64,000 bases of DNA from Agrocybe praecox (lineage: Eukaryota > Basidiomycota > Agaricomycetes > Agaricales > Agrocybaceae): the NCBI GenBank assembly GCA_964017145.1, contig OZ024850.1, positions 721,618 to 785,617 on the forward strand. The letters run 5' to 3'. Made by a program: the position numbers and the translations under genes. Positions within the stretch are counted from its first letter, which is position 1. Each line of letters starts with the position of its first letter. Shown in pieces: positions 23,101 to 35,472 of this stretch. The notes under the pieces are model-generated. The model had not been told where the DNA came from and made no database searches. It was given only the letters and a program-made list of their open reading frames with translations.

Positions 23101-24456
23101 TATCTCTCCTGTTTGAAGAGACAAAGCCAGCATTAAATATACATACGTATAGGAGTTGAAAAACCATTCAAGTCGCTGGTTAAGCACTGTAGGCTAAAGA
23201 TAGATTTTCGGGTTAGGATTCCTAGTGATGTGATGATATCCCGCCGGATTTGCGAGTGTATTTCTACTCCGCGACGGTGTAAGACCCATTTACCACCGGA
23301 GGCCCGCGGGATGCCGACGCATCAAGAAAGGATATCATCCGTATGAGGACGACCAAATTCCTATAGATACCTCCGAGAATTATCTGGTATAGCACGATTA
23401 GACCACTATCTCCGATACAAAAATCGCAAGATTTAAAGCCAGGGTAAAAATCTCGCGTTTGGTGATGCAATCACGGGATGCTACAAAAAAAAATGAAGGG
23501 TTTAAATCCGTCGGGCGTATTTCTGGCAAACTGGGGTAACTAACGCACCATTGCTGTTGAAACAAGTACCGTGGCTCGATATTTCGAACAACCGACCCGA
23601 CCCTTATTGGTACTAAGTACTACAATGGAGGTTGAAACAATGTTCGGGGGAAACGATCCTGTGTAGGGCCACTGATACTACATATCATCAGGCTGACTTC
23701 AGAATGGGTAATATCTACTGCGACCGGTACTCGTCAGCGCTTTAGCCCGCAAGAGTTCGTAACGCGTTCCTCGACATGTACAAGACCAATGCGAGGTTGT
23801 CGTATCGCGCTTCCAATAACACATCCCCCCTACCCCCATCGGTCAAAGTCTATACCAACGACCAGTGTGCCAAGTGCCTGAGCCTATTGACAGTAAAATG
23901 TCACGGTTGACAGGGACAGCAGTTAAGTCTACTAACGTATACAAGGATGGACAACAGAAGACGGATTTAAGAGTCGTCGTAAGAGCACACAGCGATAGCC
24001 GAATTCCTTACTTATGGCTTCTTTACATATGGGTATTAAATTAGCACATATGACGAACCTACTTCATACGGCTCCCGGAGATACATTACAATGCGACCCT
24101 AGCGATCCTTTTTGATGACTAAATGAATTGAAGTCCCCCATATTCGATCATAATCAGGATTCAGAGTAAGACTGCAAATCCCGACAACATATTCCAATGC
24201 TCCAGACCTGCCCCCCACGGGCGCTGAAAGGCGCCCAATCAACTGCAAGATCGTTTCAGATTTTAACCATAATTCCTACCATAGGAATCCATCATTTAAA
24301 TGAATAATTGAGGTGTACATGTTATCAAAAGAACTTCAACGCCGCTGTCGGATGGCGCCAAATGCATTGAATACATACATAGATCGCTCATGCTACCCGT
24401 GCACCGTACGGCTTTAGGCGACCGCTGTTTCTTCGATCTCCGTGAGCAAATAAAAC
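20200..24456. other. Gene-poor stretch of about 4 kb
   Basis: Apart from the TATA element at its start, no frame over about 130 codons occurs on either strand, and none shows family motifs or consistent splicing. A minus-strand stretch at 21169-20942 is open for 75 codons but is not recognisable. Possible interpretations are old transposon decay or a non-coding transcript region. I could not find terminal repeats by eye. Confidence 0.5.
20340..20347 (-). promoter_or_regulatory. TATA box upstream of the 35-codon frame
   Basis: Reads TATAAAAA on the minus strand, about 140 nt upstream of the ATG at 20199. Confidence 0.45.
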
Positions 24457-25986
24457 TCAGACCACCTCGGCAATAATCTTGCCGCTGTTATACCGCTCAG
24501 AAAATGCCTCTGAGACGTAGTAGACAAGAGCGCACCTGTTCTTATCGGCTTCCATTTCTTGATGGGCGGCTTGGATATTTGTCCAAGGGTATATCTGATA
24601 GCATATTCTGAGCACGATCATCTCCCCAACTGTTAGATGAAAATACCTTGTGAATGTACGTCCGAACAGGCCCATTACCATTCTGTGCGGTGATTTTTGG
24701 GAAGACTTCGCGGCGGAACCTGTATGCAGTGGGCAGTTGTTGATAAATCTGATAGATAATCTGAGAAAATGAACTTACTGATCAATCAACTTTGCTTGAT
24801 ATTCCAAGGAACGAGAACGGAGCGTTGAGCCTTCTATATGCAGGCGTTTGTACAGAATGGGGGCCAGATTAACACTCTCGACGATGGCACCTAAGAAAAC
24901 GGTCAGAAAACTGCGCCACACATGTGGCAATATGTGTAAATTACCGCTCAAGAGAGATAGTAAAGTCATTCTCCCGTCAGTAGCGAGAGAATCCACATTT
25001 TTGGTGAAATGCGTTCGTCCAACAAAGTCAATAATGACGTCGGCGCCTTTCCCGTTTGTAACATCCATAACGACCGCAGCAAAGTCTTCCGTCTTGTAGT
25101 TAGCAGCATGAGTTGCCCCGTTAGGCAAGTTAAGAAGCCAGTCAATCTTTTCTTGAGTTGACGTAGTAGCGGTGACAGTGCGCCTATGTGTAGTGGGTCA
25201 TTAATAGTGCAAATAAGATTTGTCTCCCGCCGGCAGAATTTGGTAACCGAAAAGACAACTTACGCGCCATACAGACGAGCCTGCTGGATCGCCGCTACTC
25301 CCACACCAGAGGCTCCGGCGTGTACGAGTACGTTGTCATTTTCTTTGACTTGTCCAATTAGAACCAGTGCCTGGAAAGCTTGACATCCCATCAAAAATTA
25401 ATTCACAAAGCAGTGTTGTATTCAAGGAAAAACCCGAAGTTTACCTGTGAGGAATACCTCGGGAATGCTGGCTGCTTCAGCCCACGTCAGATGTTGAGGT
25501 TTGTGAATGATATGTGTTTGGGGTACAGCGATGAATTCCGCGTAAGCTCCCTTGATATCATATGTGTCGTAAGTATATTAGTTCGACAGGTATTGCTCTT
25601 GAAAACATATTGGCTTGGTCAGGAACTCACACCGCCTGCAAGACCAAGAACTTCATCTCCAACTTTCCAATCTGCCACATTAGACCCAAGTTGGGTGATG
25701 ATTCCTGAGAACTCTACTCCCAAGATCGTGGACGATCCTGCGGGAGGAGGGTACAATCCTTTACGTTGACTGATGTCCATCCTGTTCAGACCAAACGCTT
25801 TGATCTATACGCAAAACAAAGACACGGGTATGATGCTGTTTAATTGATCCACGAAACGACACGCAAAACATCAGAAAGTCCCACCTTGACAATGACTGCT
25901 GTTGCACTGGGTGTTGGCGTAGGAGCTTCTCCGATGTATAGGTTTTCAGCTGGCCCTTTGCCATCTTTCACTAGAACTGCGCGCAT
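24457..25986 (-). CDS. Zinc-type alcohol dehydrogenase-like quinone oxidoreductase (PIG3/TP53I3-like, MDR superfamily)
   Basis: Nine exons on the minus strand: 25986-25885, 25804-25631, 25550-25445, 25378-25264, 25183-24945, 24890-24779, 24719-24647, 24594-24536, 24484-24457. Phases join to 335 residues, the usual length. It begins [20 protein letters not shown], then has the GroES-like substrate part ([23 protein letters not shown]) and the nucleotide site [14 protein letters not shown], followed by [11 protein letters not shown]. No structural- or catalytic-zinc cysteines are seen, as in the quinone reductase branch. It is expected to reduce quinones or enones with NADPH in the cytosol. The end was resolved by removing a 51-nt intron that otherwise interrupts the conserved C-terminus [13 protein letters not shown]. 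Confidence 0.92.
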
Positions 25987-26693
25987 GTTGGATGATAATT
26001 GGAACGTATACAAAAGTATGAGAAAGTAGGAAAGGAGTCAGTCCTGTCATGAATCGTTCCCTTGCTTAAAAATTAAAAAGACGTCATTAGTAAAACCAGA
26101 TCTATCCGGCGTACCGACGACGGCTTCTCAGGTAGCCGACTACCGGGCCACTGTTCAAAAATGTTCACAAGACAAGATTTGGTGGATGAAGAGCGCTTTG
26201 TATGGACTGCAGAAGACGCTCCGACAGAAAATGGTGCGAGCATCTCACCGTTGACACTGATGCGTCTCTTTGTGCGAGAAAAATCTGTCAAATGCTATGT
26301 CTTGTGTTAATTTATTCTGTTAATGTGAATAATACTCGGGCTTACCATACCCCCGAGGTATTTTATTCATTTGTTAGCAACAGAGAATCAAGAGCTCTGC
26401 GAATCAAATATAATTTGTTGGTTCGCACAGTACTCAGCGTTGCCAGTGTGTTTAAAGAAAGTGTTTTGGTCGTCGTGGGAAAAAAATTCATGGGCTTCTG
26501 GTCGTACATCATTTCGGTGGCCCAATTTTTTGCTGAAAATTTGTTGAAATGGAATTACAAGGTCGAAGGAACTTGAAAGTTGAAAGTCGAAGGATGCAGC
26601 ATTTCTGTTCGTTTCGGCGTTTGGCGAGCGGAGAAATTCTTGAAGTCTTAAATGGACGATAGCACGTGACAATTAATTTCCCACGCACTTCAC
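25987..26693. other. Intergenic, promoter side of the oxidoreductase gene
   Basis: AT-rich. Open frames of 60-120 codons occur on both strands, but none has family motifs or splice support. Confidence 0.45.
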
Positions 26694-26700
26694 TATAAAG
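26694..26700 (+). promoter_or_regulatory. TATA box (TATAAAG)
   Basis: TATAAAG about 55 nt upstream of a CT-rich leader and an ATG at 26755. It suggests a transcribed unit to the right. Confidence 0.45.
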
Positions 26701-26754
26701 GTCGCAATTTTTTGGCGTTATTCTTCATCCATCTCTTCCTTCTTCTTCACTGTC

Positions 26755-27121
26755 ATGGCCACAGTTTCTGTTGTATAACGTATGGAACATGTTTTCCTGT
26801 CTTTGTAGGCGTCGTCTCCGCCGCGTATGAGAAGGCTAGTACGGCGGATACTCTATCTATCGTAAGGAAATGGTGAGCATCATTTTCATATCTTACTCTT
26901 TTCTTTCTCTACCAGGATGACACCGCTATGGTCCGTGTTTCCAAGAAGCGACTAGACATCGCTGCTCAAGTATGCAGACAACTATTTACCTAGCCTCTGA
27001 TTCTTTTTCCTTCAACATTTACTCTTTTTTCTCTTTCCTCTTGCTGACCTTTCCCCCCCTGATAGGCTGATATAATTGTGCCCCTCTTCTTGCTTGCTCA
27101 TATACACTCAATCGTTGGATA
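26755..27121 (+). other. Possible short spliced transcript, coding status uncertain
   Basis: Downstream of a TATA element and pyrimidine-rich leader, three in-phase blocks are bounded by good splice sites: a block ending before GTAAGG (about 26861), DDTAMVRVSKKRLDIAAQ between CAG and GTATGC (about 26915-26968), and ADIIVPLFLLAHIHSIVG to a TAG after a TAG acceptor (about 27066-27121). The first block cannot be joined to the ATG at 26755 in phase by the obvious acceptor. A weaker acceptor (AGAAG, about 26834) would give a 51-residue product. It may be a small protein gene or a spliced non-coding RNA. Confidence 0.3.
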
Positions 27122-27621
27122 GGTTTGCCATTGGATCATCTCTGTCGTTCGTGTACGCCGATATAGTGGTAGTCGTAAATATATTTTGAATGATATCCAC
27201 TTTTTCTCGCATTCGATCATTGATTATCCTCTCTTCTGTTAAGACTCTGGTTCGCGTTATTATGCTCGAGGAAATGCTGGGCTCGTCGGATTCGGGCGCT
27301 GCTGAAGACGTCGATCCAGGACCGCCCTTGAATTTATCTGAACGCAAGTCTCAATCCACGCCTTCAAATTATCGTCAACCTCAAGCGTTGGTCCATGAAG
27401 CTCACAGCGAAATTGGATCCAAAATCAATAGCAGTGTTATTAATGTGCTACAAGTACATGAAGAACTGCTTTGTGGGTTGTGAACTTGCGAATCCACAAG
27501 ACAAAATTAACGCAAAAAGTGTATTTGTGCACTACATTTTCGAGGAGAACAAGAGCCGCTATTTCAATGGAATGTTGCAGTGGGGTATATGTTTGTCTTC
27601 TGCTGACAATTCTCAATTCCT
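27122..27621. other. Intergenic, 3' flank of the secreted-protein gene
   Basis: Short, overlapping frames only. No supported feature. Confidence 0.45.
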
Positions 27622-28617
27622 CTATGGACTGTTTTGAATGGCCGCGGTCTGGGCATTGAAAGTCGTCGATGCGGCTGGACATCCGACTCCCGGACCATGG
27701 AGATTCTGCAGGGTCACCGTCGCCGCATTAAGACGAGCGAGCTTGGACGCCTTTGAATCATCCTCTGGGAAGCTAACTTGGATGGTCGGGTTGTTAACTG
27801 CATGTCCGGCTGCGACGTTGGCATTCAAAGACTGCACAAGAAGGTCGCCCATTAGCGTTCAACTTATTTATTCCTTGGAAACTGGGACTTACGGCAATGA
27901 AATCATCGCGATTGGGAGGGCAGGAGCATGGGATCTTGACGACGACACCTTGGGGGTTGGTGATTCCATCACAGTCTCCGGTGCCTGTTGGGTTCAATCC
28001 TGCAGCATGACCAAAGTCAGGAACTAGCGCAGGGTTGACACCACCTGCGGCTGGTGCAGCAGGGGGAGGAGGGGGAGGCGAAGGAGCAGAAGGAGGTGGT
28101 GGTGGCGGGGATGGAGGAGCAGCTCCCGAACGAATGGCGTCGGCCTGTGCATTGAAGGTCGTTGATGCGGAAGGGCATCCGACACCAGGACCTCTGAGGT
28201 TCTGCAGGGTAACGGTTGCAGCGTTCAGACGGGCGAGCTGCGAGGCCTGAGAGTTATCCCCGGGGAAGGAAACTGCGATACCAGGGTTGTTGACTGCATG
28301 GCCGGCCGCGACGTTTGCGTTCAAGGACTGTGAGATCATAATCAGAGGCGTATTTTTATTTTTCAGCCGGAAGAGCAAGAACTTACAGCAATGAAATCAT
28401 CGCGGTTTGGTGGGCAGGAGCATGGGATTTTGACAACGACACCTGCAGCATTGGTGATTCCATCACAATCACCTGTGCCAGTGGGGTTTACTCCAGGAGA
28501 AACGCCGAATTGGGGCACCAAAGCAGGATCGACGGCGCGCCTTGAAAGCTTGAGAGGAGCTGCAGATACCGACACGAGAGCAACAGCAGAGACGAAGAAA
28601 GCGGTGTTGAACAACAT
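27622..28617 (-). CDS. Secreted Cys-containing protein with duplicated module and proline-rich linker
   Basis: Exons on the minus strand: 28617-28387, 28327-27893, 27831-27622, phase-0 introns, 291 residues. An N-terminal signal peptide (MLFNTAFFVSAVALVSVSAA) is followed by a dibasic site (SRR) that could be Kex2-processed. Then comes a module: DPALVPQFG, NPTGTGDCDGITN, VVVKIPCSCPPNRDDFIA, SLNANVAAGHAVNNP, LARLNAATVTLQNL, GPGVGCP and STTFNAQ. The module is repeated after a linker of about 30 residues that is nearly all Pro, Ser and Ala. Each copy has an intron at the same place (after DDFIA), so the exon-intron unit was duplicated. Similar single-module secreted proteins are common in Agaricomycetes as far as I recall; function is unknown. 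It is expected in the wall or medium. Confidence 0.85.
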
Positions 28618-28832
28618 GATGATGAAAAAGTAGTGGGTGGGTGGGGATTTGCGTGAATTAGTGAAGGTGGACGGAATGAAGTTCAACGGTTCAACAGGTC
28701 AACTGCTGGATAACAAGTGATGGACTGTACTACGACTAGCGCAGCAAGAAGATCAAAGGGAAGGGTCAGTCGATGAGCCCTTGGTGAATGTGGATGGTGA
28801 ATCGAAGAAACCATAACTACAGCCCCAAGTCG

Positions 28833-28840
28833 CTTTTATA
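28833..28840 (-). promoter_or_regulatory. TATA box of the duplicated secreted-protein gene
   Basis: TATAAAAG on the minus strand, about 215 nt upstream of the start codon at 28617. Confidence 0.5.
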
Positions 28841-31130
28841 GTGTCTCCCATTCAACCTCCGGTGAATAATAGAAGCGGCTCTTTGCTCACTGTGCACTTG
28901 CCGCAAGGCCTATTTTGGCACTTTTCATCAGAACCGCCACCCCACGACAGCTATAACAGTAAAAGCGCTGCCCACGACACCCGTTTTCTCCAGTTACAGG
29001 ACATTTAAACTTTGTACCATCAACAGAATCAAGACACTGCGAGATTACTATCACAGCTCTGGGCCGTGCGAAGAAAAGCTCAAGTTCCAAAAGAAATTGG
29101 CATTAACTTGAACTAAGAAAATGTCGTTATAATCTCTAATGTATGACGAGCTTGCGGGGCGATTTATACTAACGTATGTTATGAATATTTTTCAACTCGA
29201 ACGTCTCATCTTACTGACCCGTGGTGCAGGCTCCCATATTAGGATCGCACATCGGCACGAATCTATTTTCGAAAAGAAACGAAACGCAATCTTTGTTTTG
29301 ATGAACATGATCAATGTAAAACGTCCTCCCAACCAGCGTCTGAGGCCTGAGGTGCTGCTAAGTCCATTTCCAAGTCTTCAACGGAGTCGACTCTAATGCC
29401 TATGGGCTTAAAGCCACCCGCTGGATAGCGCCCATAGCGTCATACTCAAGAAAATTTACGGGGCTGGGCACTGCCCCTCGCGCTTCAAGGAGGCAGACAA
29501 ACATCTCGCTATGGCTAACTGGAGGATATCTCTGGAGACTGATGCACTGGGATAGAGTGGGCCTGAACAAACGAAAAATGATATTTTGATGGTCAGACCG
29601 ATGATGCTCCGCGACTTTCCATGACACTACCCGGCGCTTCGCTTGGATTCACGTATCATAGAGAAGCCCATGCTCGACTCAACTTAATGAGCTATTCAAA
29701 TCACGATGGAAACTATTCTACTCGTTCGCGTCAATACCTCGTCTCCATCGACAAGCTTGAACACACCTGATATCGGTGCAAAATCATATGTTGCAAGACA
29801 CAAATAATACAGCCTGGTAATGCCTAGCCACAGCATGACCATGCGTGCTCCTGTGGGTAATCGTTATCCTATTATTACTGTTCCGTTGTTTTAAGCAGAA
29901 TTCTGATCAACATACTTATAGAAAAATCTTGGTCTATTGGTACTAAAGTACTAATGTTCAATCCTCTCAATTCACCGATTAATACTCTTGGCATTCGTTT
30001 CTTTTCGCCAGGTCGTAAGCGTCCCAATATGTTCAATCAAATTCACTTGATTCCGCGGATCTGCAAGAGCAGTAGTGCTCCCATCCTCATCGCATCGGAA
30101 CTACGGTGACTTCGGCGAATGTAGCAAACTTGACCTAACGGTGACCATACTAGCCATTCCAAATCCAACGAAGAAACTTCATCCCGGTCAAAACGTGGAC
30201 GAGAGATCGACCTTGGCCTTGGATGCTTCTGATTCCTTCTGTGACATTGACAGCGCTACCCCACGGATAGTACAAACCTATTTTCTACATTATCGGAGTC
30301 GAGGAGATGGTATACCCCACTATTCGAGTCTTCGACGATTTGATAACGGATAGTACTACTAATAGTCCTTCTGTTGGTCCTTCCGCCGTACCAGGGTGCG
30401 ATGGTGTAGGAAATTATCCGCGTGTCGATCGTATCGTAGCAGCGAATTGGTTCGTGACTTTAGGCGAAGATGCAGTGGGAAGCTGAAGCTCAGAGCGTAT
30501 GCTGAGTACTATTCTGGTGCCTGGTGATCCATACAAGGAAGGAATAGGAAGGAATCTTCGATCTCATTATCTTATCTTATCTCCCGGAGTCTGCAGATCG
30601 CTTACAGTTTATTTCCATTTTGCCGAAATTTTTAAAACAACGTTCTATTTTTGGAGTCGTCCAACCATCTCCTTGCCGATACGGGACACTTTGGATCAAG
30701 TTGAACAAAAGAAGGGAACGAGGAAGGCGGTCATGACAAGTTCTGCTGCAGTGCCTGCAACTTCTCGGTTATGCGAGAAAGAACATGGTTTCGCGCACTG
30801 AAAAACTTTCGACTCCTACCTTGAGAATTAACCCACAGCCGACGATAACTTTGAAATATCACTGGTTCAGTTCACAATAGAACAAGAGATACTATTTACA
30901 ACGCCCGGGGCGGTGATTTCAACGAGGATAAAAGTCCTCAAATTCAAATATAACCCATATACTCGCACGTCCGCAGTCGCGTCTCCACCAGCATCACGAA
31001 GAAGGCCATCCGTCATTGTTCTTGTCGCGGCTTATAGATCTGACAGTGCAGAGGGGTGACGACCGGTTTTTCTTTCTTTCCTTCTTCCTTCTTCTTCTAC
31101 TTCTTCTCCTAGACCGCCACCCTCTAGACG
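28841..31130. other. Gene-poor stretch; GH16 promoter at the right edge
   Basis: No supported frame. 31067-31110 is a strongly pyrimidine-rich tract directly before the GH16 start codon, typical of a fungal 5' leader. A near-palindrome containing TTGGTACTAAAGTAC lies at about 29937-29951. Confidence 0.5.
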
Positions 31131-32677
31131 ATGGTTTTTGCAACACTGTTCCCGTTGCTAGCGGTTTTCATACCCTTCACTGCCATTCCGGTAGCAGCCG
31201 ACAGCTATGACATGGTGAAGGAGTATGCTGGACAAACCTTCTTCGACGAGTGGACGTTTTATGATCATTGTGCGTCTGAAAAGCTACTCATACATATTTC
31301 CGTACATAATTCTCATTCCAATGCCTCGTACGTGAAGTCGACAACCTAACGAACGGAGACGTCCAGTGCGTACTTAATAACCGGGGTTTTGGAACGTAAT
31401 TAATGACGACACGAGTAGATTCGTCTCGGCTTCCCAAGCCCTATCTTCAAGGCTAGCCTTCGTGGATACAAACACCAACCACGCAATCATCAAGGTTGAC
31501 AATACGACGAATGTGGTCTTCAATGACAAGAGGAATAGCGTACGGATGCAGACGGATGTGCGGTACAGCGTTGGGAGTGTTTGGATAGCGGATATGCTGC
31601 ATGTTCCTTTCGGAGTGCGTCTGGTTTACCCATTTTTATCTATTTTTTCTGTTGGCTAAATGAGAAGTTTTTTGAACAGTGCTCCGTATGGCCTGCATGG
31701 TACACCTTTTGGCTATCCTTTCTACCTTGACGTATCTTTGACACGAATCTTTCAGGTGGTCGAACGCCCCAGAGTGGCCGACGGGAGGGTACGCAAATTT
31801 TTATCAATTTAACAGAGAGGCAAAGGGATTTACGCTTCTTCATTTTCTTATAGTGAAATTGATACATTCGAGGGCGTAAACCTCGTGACCAATAGTCAAA
31901 TGGGCCTGCACACACTCCCAGGCTGCACACAAGTCGGACAGCAGCAAAGCTCGCAGATCGTCAACTCGACAGATTGCTCTTTCCAGTCCAACAGCAACGA
32001 AGGATGCATCACTACCGTTCCCACAACCTCGTCGTACGGCGAAGCCTTCGCGCAGGCAGGTGGAGGAGTCTTTGTTACGGAATTTGCAGAGTCTGGTATT
32101 TCGTGAGTTTTTTTTGTTTTTGCCGTCGTCGTCGTCCCTGCAATTGGCAAAATTATCCCGTATAGCCGAGTATGAAATTAAATGCGTAAACTTGTAGGGT
32201 CTGGTTCTTCTCCCGCGCAGACGTGCCGAATGTGCTTTCTTCCAATTCGAGTACGATCGATACCTCCACACTCGGTCTTCCGGTAGGCAATTGGCCTTCT
32301 ACCGGGTGCGACTCTGGAACATTTTTCGATGCCCAGAATCTTATATTCGATATCACGCTCTGTGGAGGTACGCACGCATGTCGCTTTTAACATTCCATCC
32401 AAGTTAACAAGAATTGCCTTCACGCGTAGACTTCGCCGGCACTGCTAACGTCTTCTCGCAGACTTGCTCTGGCGTCTGCTATCAAGACTATGTTATAGGA
32501 AATGGAACCAACTACGCCGACGCGTACTTCGAAATTTCCTCTGTACGCGTTTTCAGCAAGGAAGGGACGAACACGATCGTACAACAGTCTTCTGGGAGCA
32601 TCAGGAACGCCTTGCCAAGGTTGAGTGTTGCGCTCTCCATGGGATCTTTGATGCTGGCCATTTCAAAGTTCCTATGA
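31131..32677 (+). CDS. Secreted GH16 endo-beta-glucanase, possibly GPI-anchored
   Basis: Eight exons: 31131-31269, 31338-31365, 31419-31614, 31680-31699, 31756-31788, 31854-32102, 32198-32367, 32430-32677. All phases join, giving 360 residues. A signal peptide of about 23 residues precedes FFDEWTFYDHFDNLTNGDVQ. The family 16 catalytic signature GEIDTFEG carries nucleophile Glu140, Asp142 and acid/base Glu145. The GTFFDAQNLIFDITLCGDF stretch and the CSGVCYQDY motif match the fungal glucan-active subgroup (laminarinase-like). N-glycosylation sequons (NTT, NLT, NGT) are visible. The C-terminus is Ser-rich followed by a hydrophobic tail (LSVALSMGSLMLAISKFL), compatible with GPI anchoring. Likely role: wall glucan remodelling or degradation. 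Confidence 0.93.
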
Positions 32678-35472
32678 AGCGAGGAGGCATACTAGATCTG
32701 GATAGAGAACTACGTATAATATCATGGACGTTGAAGCGATGAACTAATCAAAGCATGTACATTCCGATATCACTCACTCATTTTGCACTAGACAGCATTT
32801 TGCACAAATAACGAATGTGGCATGAGAAGTTATCGTCTGGTCGAGTATTCGATATAATCAAACTGGTAATATTAAGCCCATGGTGATGAGCGAGAGTGGA
32901 AGCTCGTAAATATCAACTAATTATTATTATAAGTTGTAAGTTGTTATGCAGGTGGGTATCAAGATGCGATGTGGGTATATGTAGTGAACGATGAGTCTAA
33001 AATAAGTCTATGGTCTATGAGGTTAATACGAGAGGCATCTATGATGCTGTAGGTCTATGACTTAATAAATGAGAAGTGTAAGATGAAAGCAAAGATGATG
33101 GTTTGGTATAAGAATGCGTTATGCAATCGGAGAAAAATGCGAAAGCGAGAAAATAAAGATATGAACGTGGTGTTTCGGGGGTGTTTGAGAGCATGTTGGA
33201 TGACCAGCAGGAATAGACATCTGCGTGGTTTTTGAGTGAATGAGAGGTTCCGATCGAGACCCTGTCACGGAATAGCGAAAGGCCACTGATTTTAAGTGTA
33301 TGCCGATTTCGCTAGGACGTTGGTTTTTCGTCGACGGGGTCGGTACGTTTATAGACGGCCTAGGGCAAGGAATTCGTTATGCCACGAGCAGGGTCGCGAT
33401 GGTTGCTGTGCGGCATCGAATATGATGATGATGAGTCCTTTGCCAGGTGCTCATGAGGGGGTGGGTGGTAGTAAAGAGTGCCCCGAGGTATTTCGTGGTA
33501 AATGTAGGGAAGGCAAAGGAGTCGAATGACCCTGGCGTACAGTGCTGATAGATATTGCTCAATATACGAGAATGTAAGGCACGTTTAAAGGTAAAACCTA
33601 CTGTATGTAGACACGCCATCACAATAGTGCACGTTGGTGACTGGACGAGATAAAGCGCTTAAGAATATATCCGTTAAGCTATAAAGCTGAGATTAGAATG
33701 CAGGAAAACAGGAAATAAAAAGGTATTCATACCGATGATTAAGTCACCCAGGCATTGGCGCGTCCTTCCTGTGTTCAACAGGTCATCATGGTGGGGGAAA
33801 TAACTTGGCAATTAAGCAAATAAGTAAACAGTCACTCGACTTAAGAATAAAGACATACCATAGGACGAAGACGACGCCGATATCGTAGAGCCAAAAGAGA
33901 AAGAGACAAAATCCACAGTCATGTTTTTTTTTTCTTTTCGAAGGGCAGTCCGAGTGAACGTGCACTCAGTGTCATATGAATGATCTTTTAAGTCCATGGA
34001 TCAGAGAACATTCGCGCCCGACAACAAATATCAGAGGACAAAACATTAGCGCCAGACAACAAGATATAAAACGAACGCAGAAGACTATGGAGGAAAAAAG
34101 GGAATGCAGTCCTCCTTATATAGATTGAAGCTTGGTCCGTGCACCTTGGAATGTGATACCGGAAAATCGGAATGTCAGAATTTTTCCACACATAATCTGT
34201 CTTATCACAATCTCCGTTTTGACACGCCCACCGGTCAGCTGGGCTAAATGATGCACGAAAATGGGTGAATGTGGGCAGAGGAAGCAGTTATACCACTGAC
34301 ATATTCCACCTGAAGCCCGTCGGCTATAAGATTATCTCGAATCTCCGTCATGTTTCTTATCGATACTGCGCTTCGAAACATGCACACATTCCAGTTTTAG
34401 GCAATGACGCGACACGAGCCCAGCTGCAGATGTGATAGTGAGGGTTAACTTGTTATAAGAGCTCAAATCTTCCAGCTGGCAAGGCTTGTGGACGATTGGA
34501 GGACTTTACCTTTCAACTGCGTCGTCCCAGGGTGGTGGTGGAGGTTGAAAAGACGAAACCACAAAGGGCAAAAATATCCAAATTGGGATTGCCGAAAGAT
34601 CCGATCAAACGCTTAGCGGCCCGACCCTGCCTTCGCATCCCAAAATTCCTAAAGGGATTGTATGTTATGTCCAATTGGCTGTTCGTAGGTTGCAATATCT
34701 TCCCATGACCACGACCAATACAACGGTGGCATAGGCACTTGACCAATGGTCTTCTTTCAACCCTGCCACGTTTTTCGAAACCACTCCCAAAATGTAACCA
34801 AAATGCGGATATTCCATCATGAGCCGTTGGATATGCATTTTTAAACGTCATGAAGGCATAATGGCGTCAAAATAGTTACTTTTTGCACGATTATCACACC
34901 CAAGGGCATTCCGTTTATTCTCCAAAATGCTCTTCGCCCAGGAAATAATACCAAAGAGTATTACTCTACGACATTTCTCCGAATATATGTGGTTGTATGG
35001 AGTCGAAACTCGAAGAAGCTTGGTTCGTTTTTGTTTTGTTATTTTTCTGATGGATCTCAGAGACAATGTAAAAGAGATGAGTGTGGTGTGCTATCTTGTC
35101 CTTGTCATTACTGTTGAAGGACCAGGAGCGGATGGTCGTCGGACTTCGTGAGACGTGCCGAATTAGCGCCCATCTTTATGCAAAGCCACTCACTGGCCTT
35201 CCTTCACCTTCCTTCAGTCGCTTCGGGGAGCGTCCAGGTTAGATCACTTGTCAATCACGCTATAGTATGTCGTCGAGTCAATTATTGTTCTGCTCTGCAT
35301 CCAGACAAGGTTCTTTTTTTCTTGACGCATGGTCAGATTTTTATTTTTATTTTTATTTTTTGGAGCCTACTTTCTACCACACTATATACTTATATATTTC
35401 CGGAATTTATATACTTGAATACAAGCATCGAGTCCCTTCTTGAAACTGCATCGACATTGACCACCTCTGGAA
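32678..35472. other. Intergenic, about 2.8 kb, nothing convincing
   Basis: 3' flank of the GH16 gene, then a mixed region without supported frames. The longest frames (about 112 codons at 34851-34513 minus, 110 at 35148-35480 plus) have no family motifs or splice logic. TATA-like and AT-rich sequence at about 35380-35420 probably belongs to the PAH-gene promoter. Confidence 0.5.

Noticed and set aside
27638..28633. Three plus-strand frames of 70-130 codons, Gly/Ala-rich
   Set aside because: They are antisense to the duplicated secreted protein and derive from its Pro-rich linker and repeated exons.
31640..32423. Overlapping minus-strand frames of 67-143 codons
   Set aside because: Antisense to GH16 exons and introns; the plus strand has catalytic motifs and in-phase splicing.
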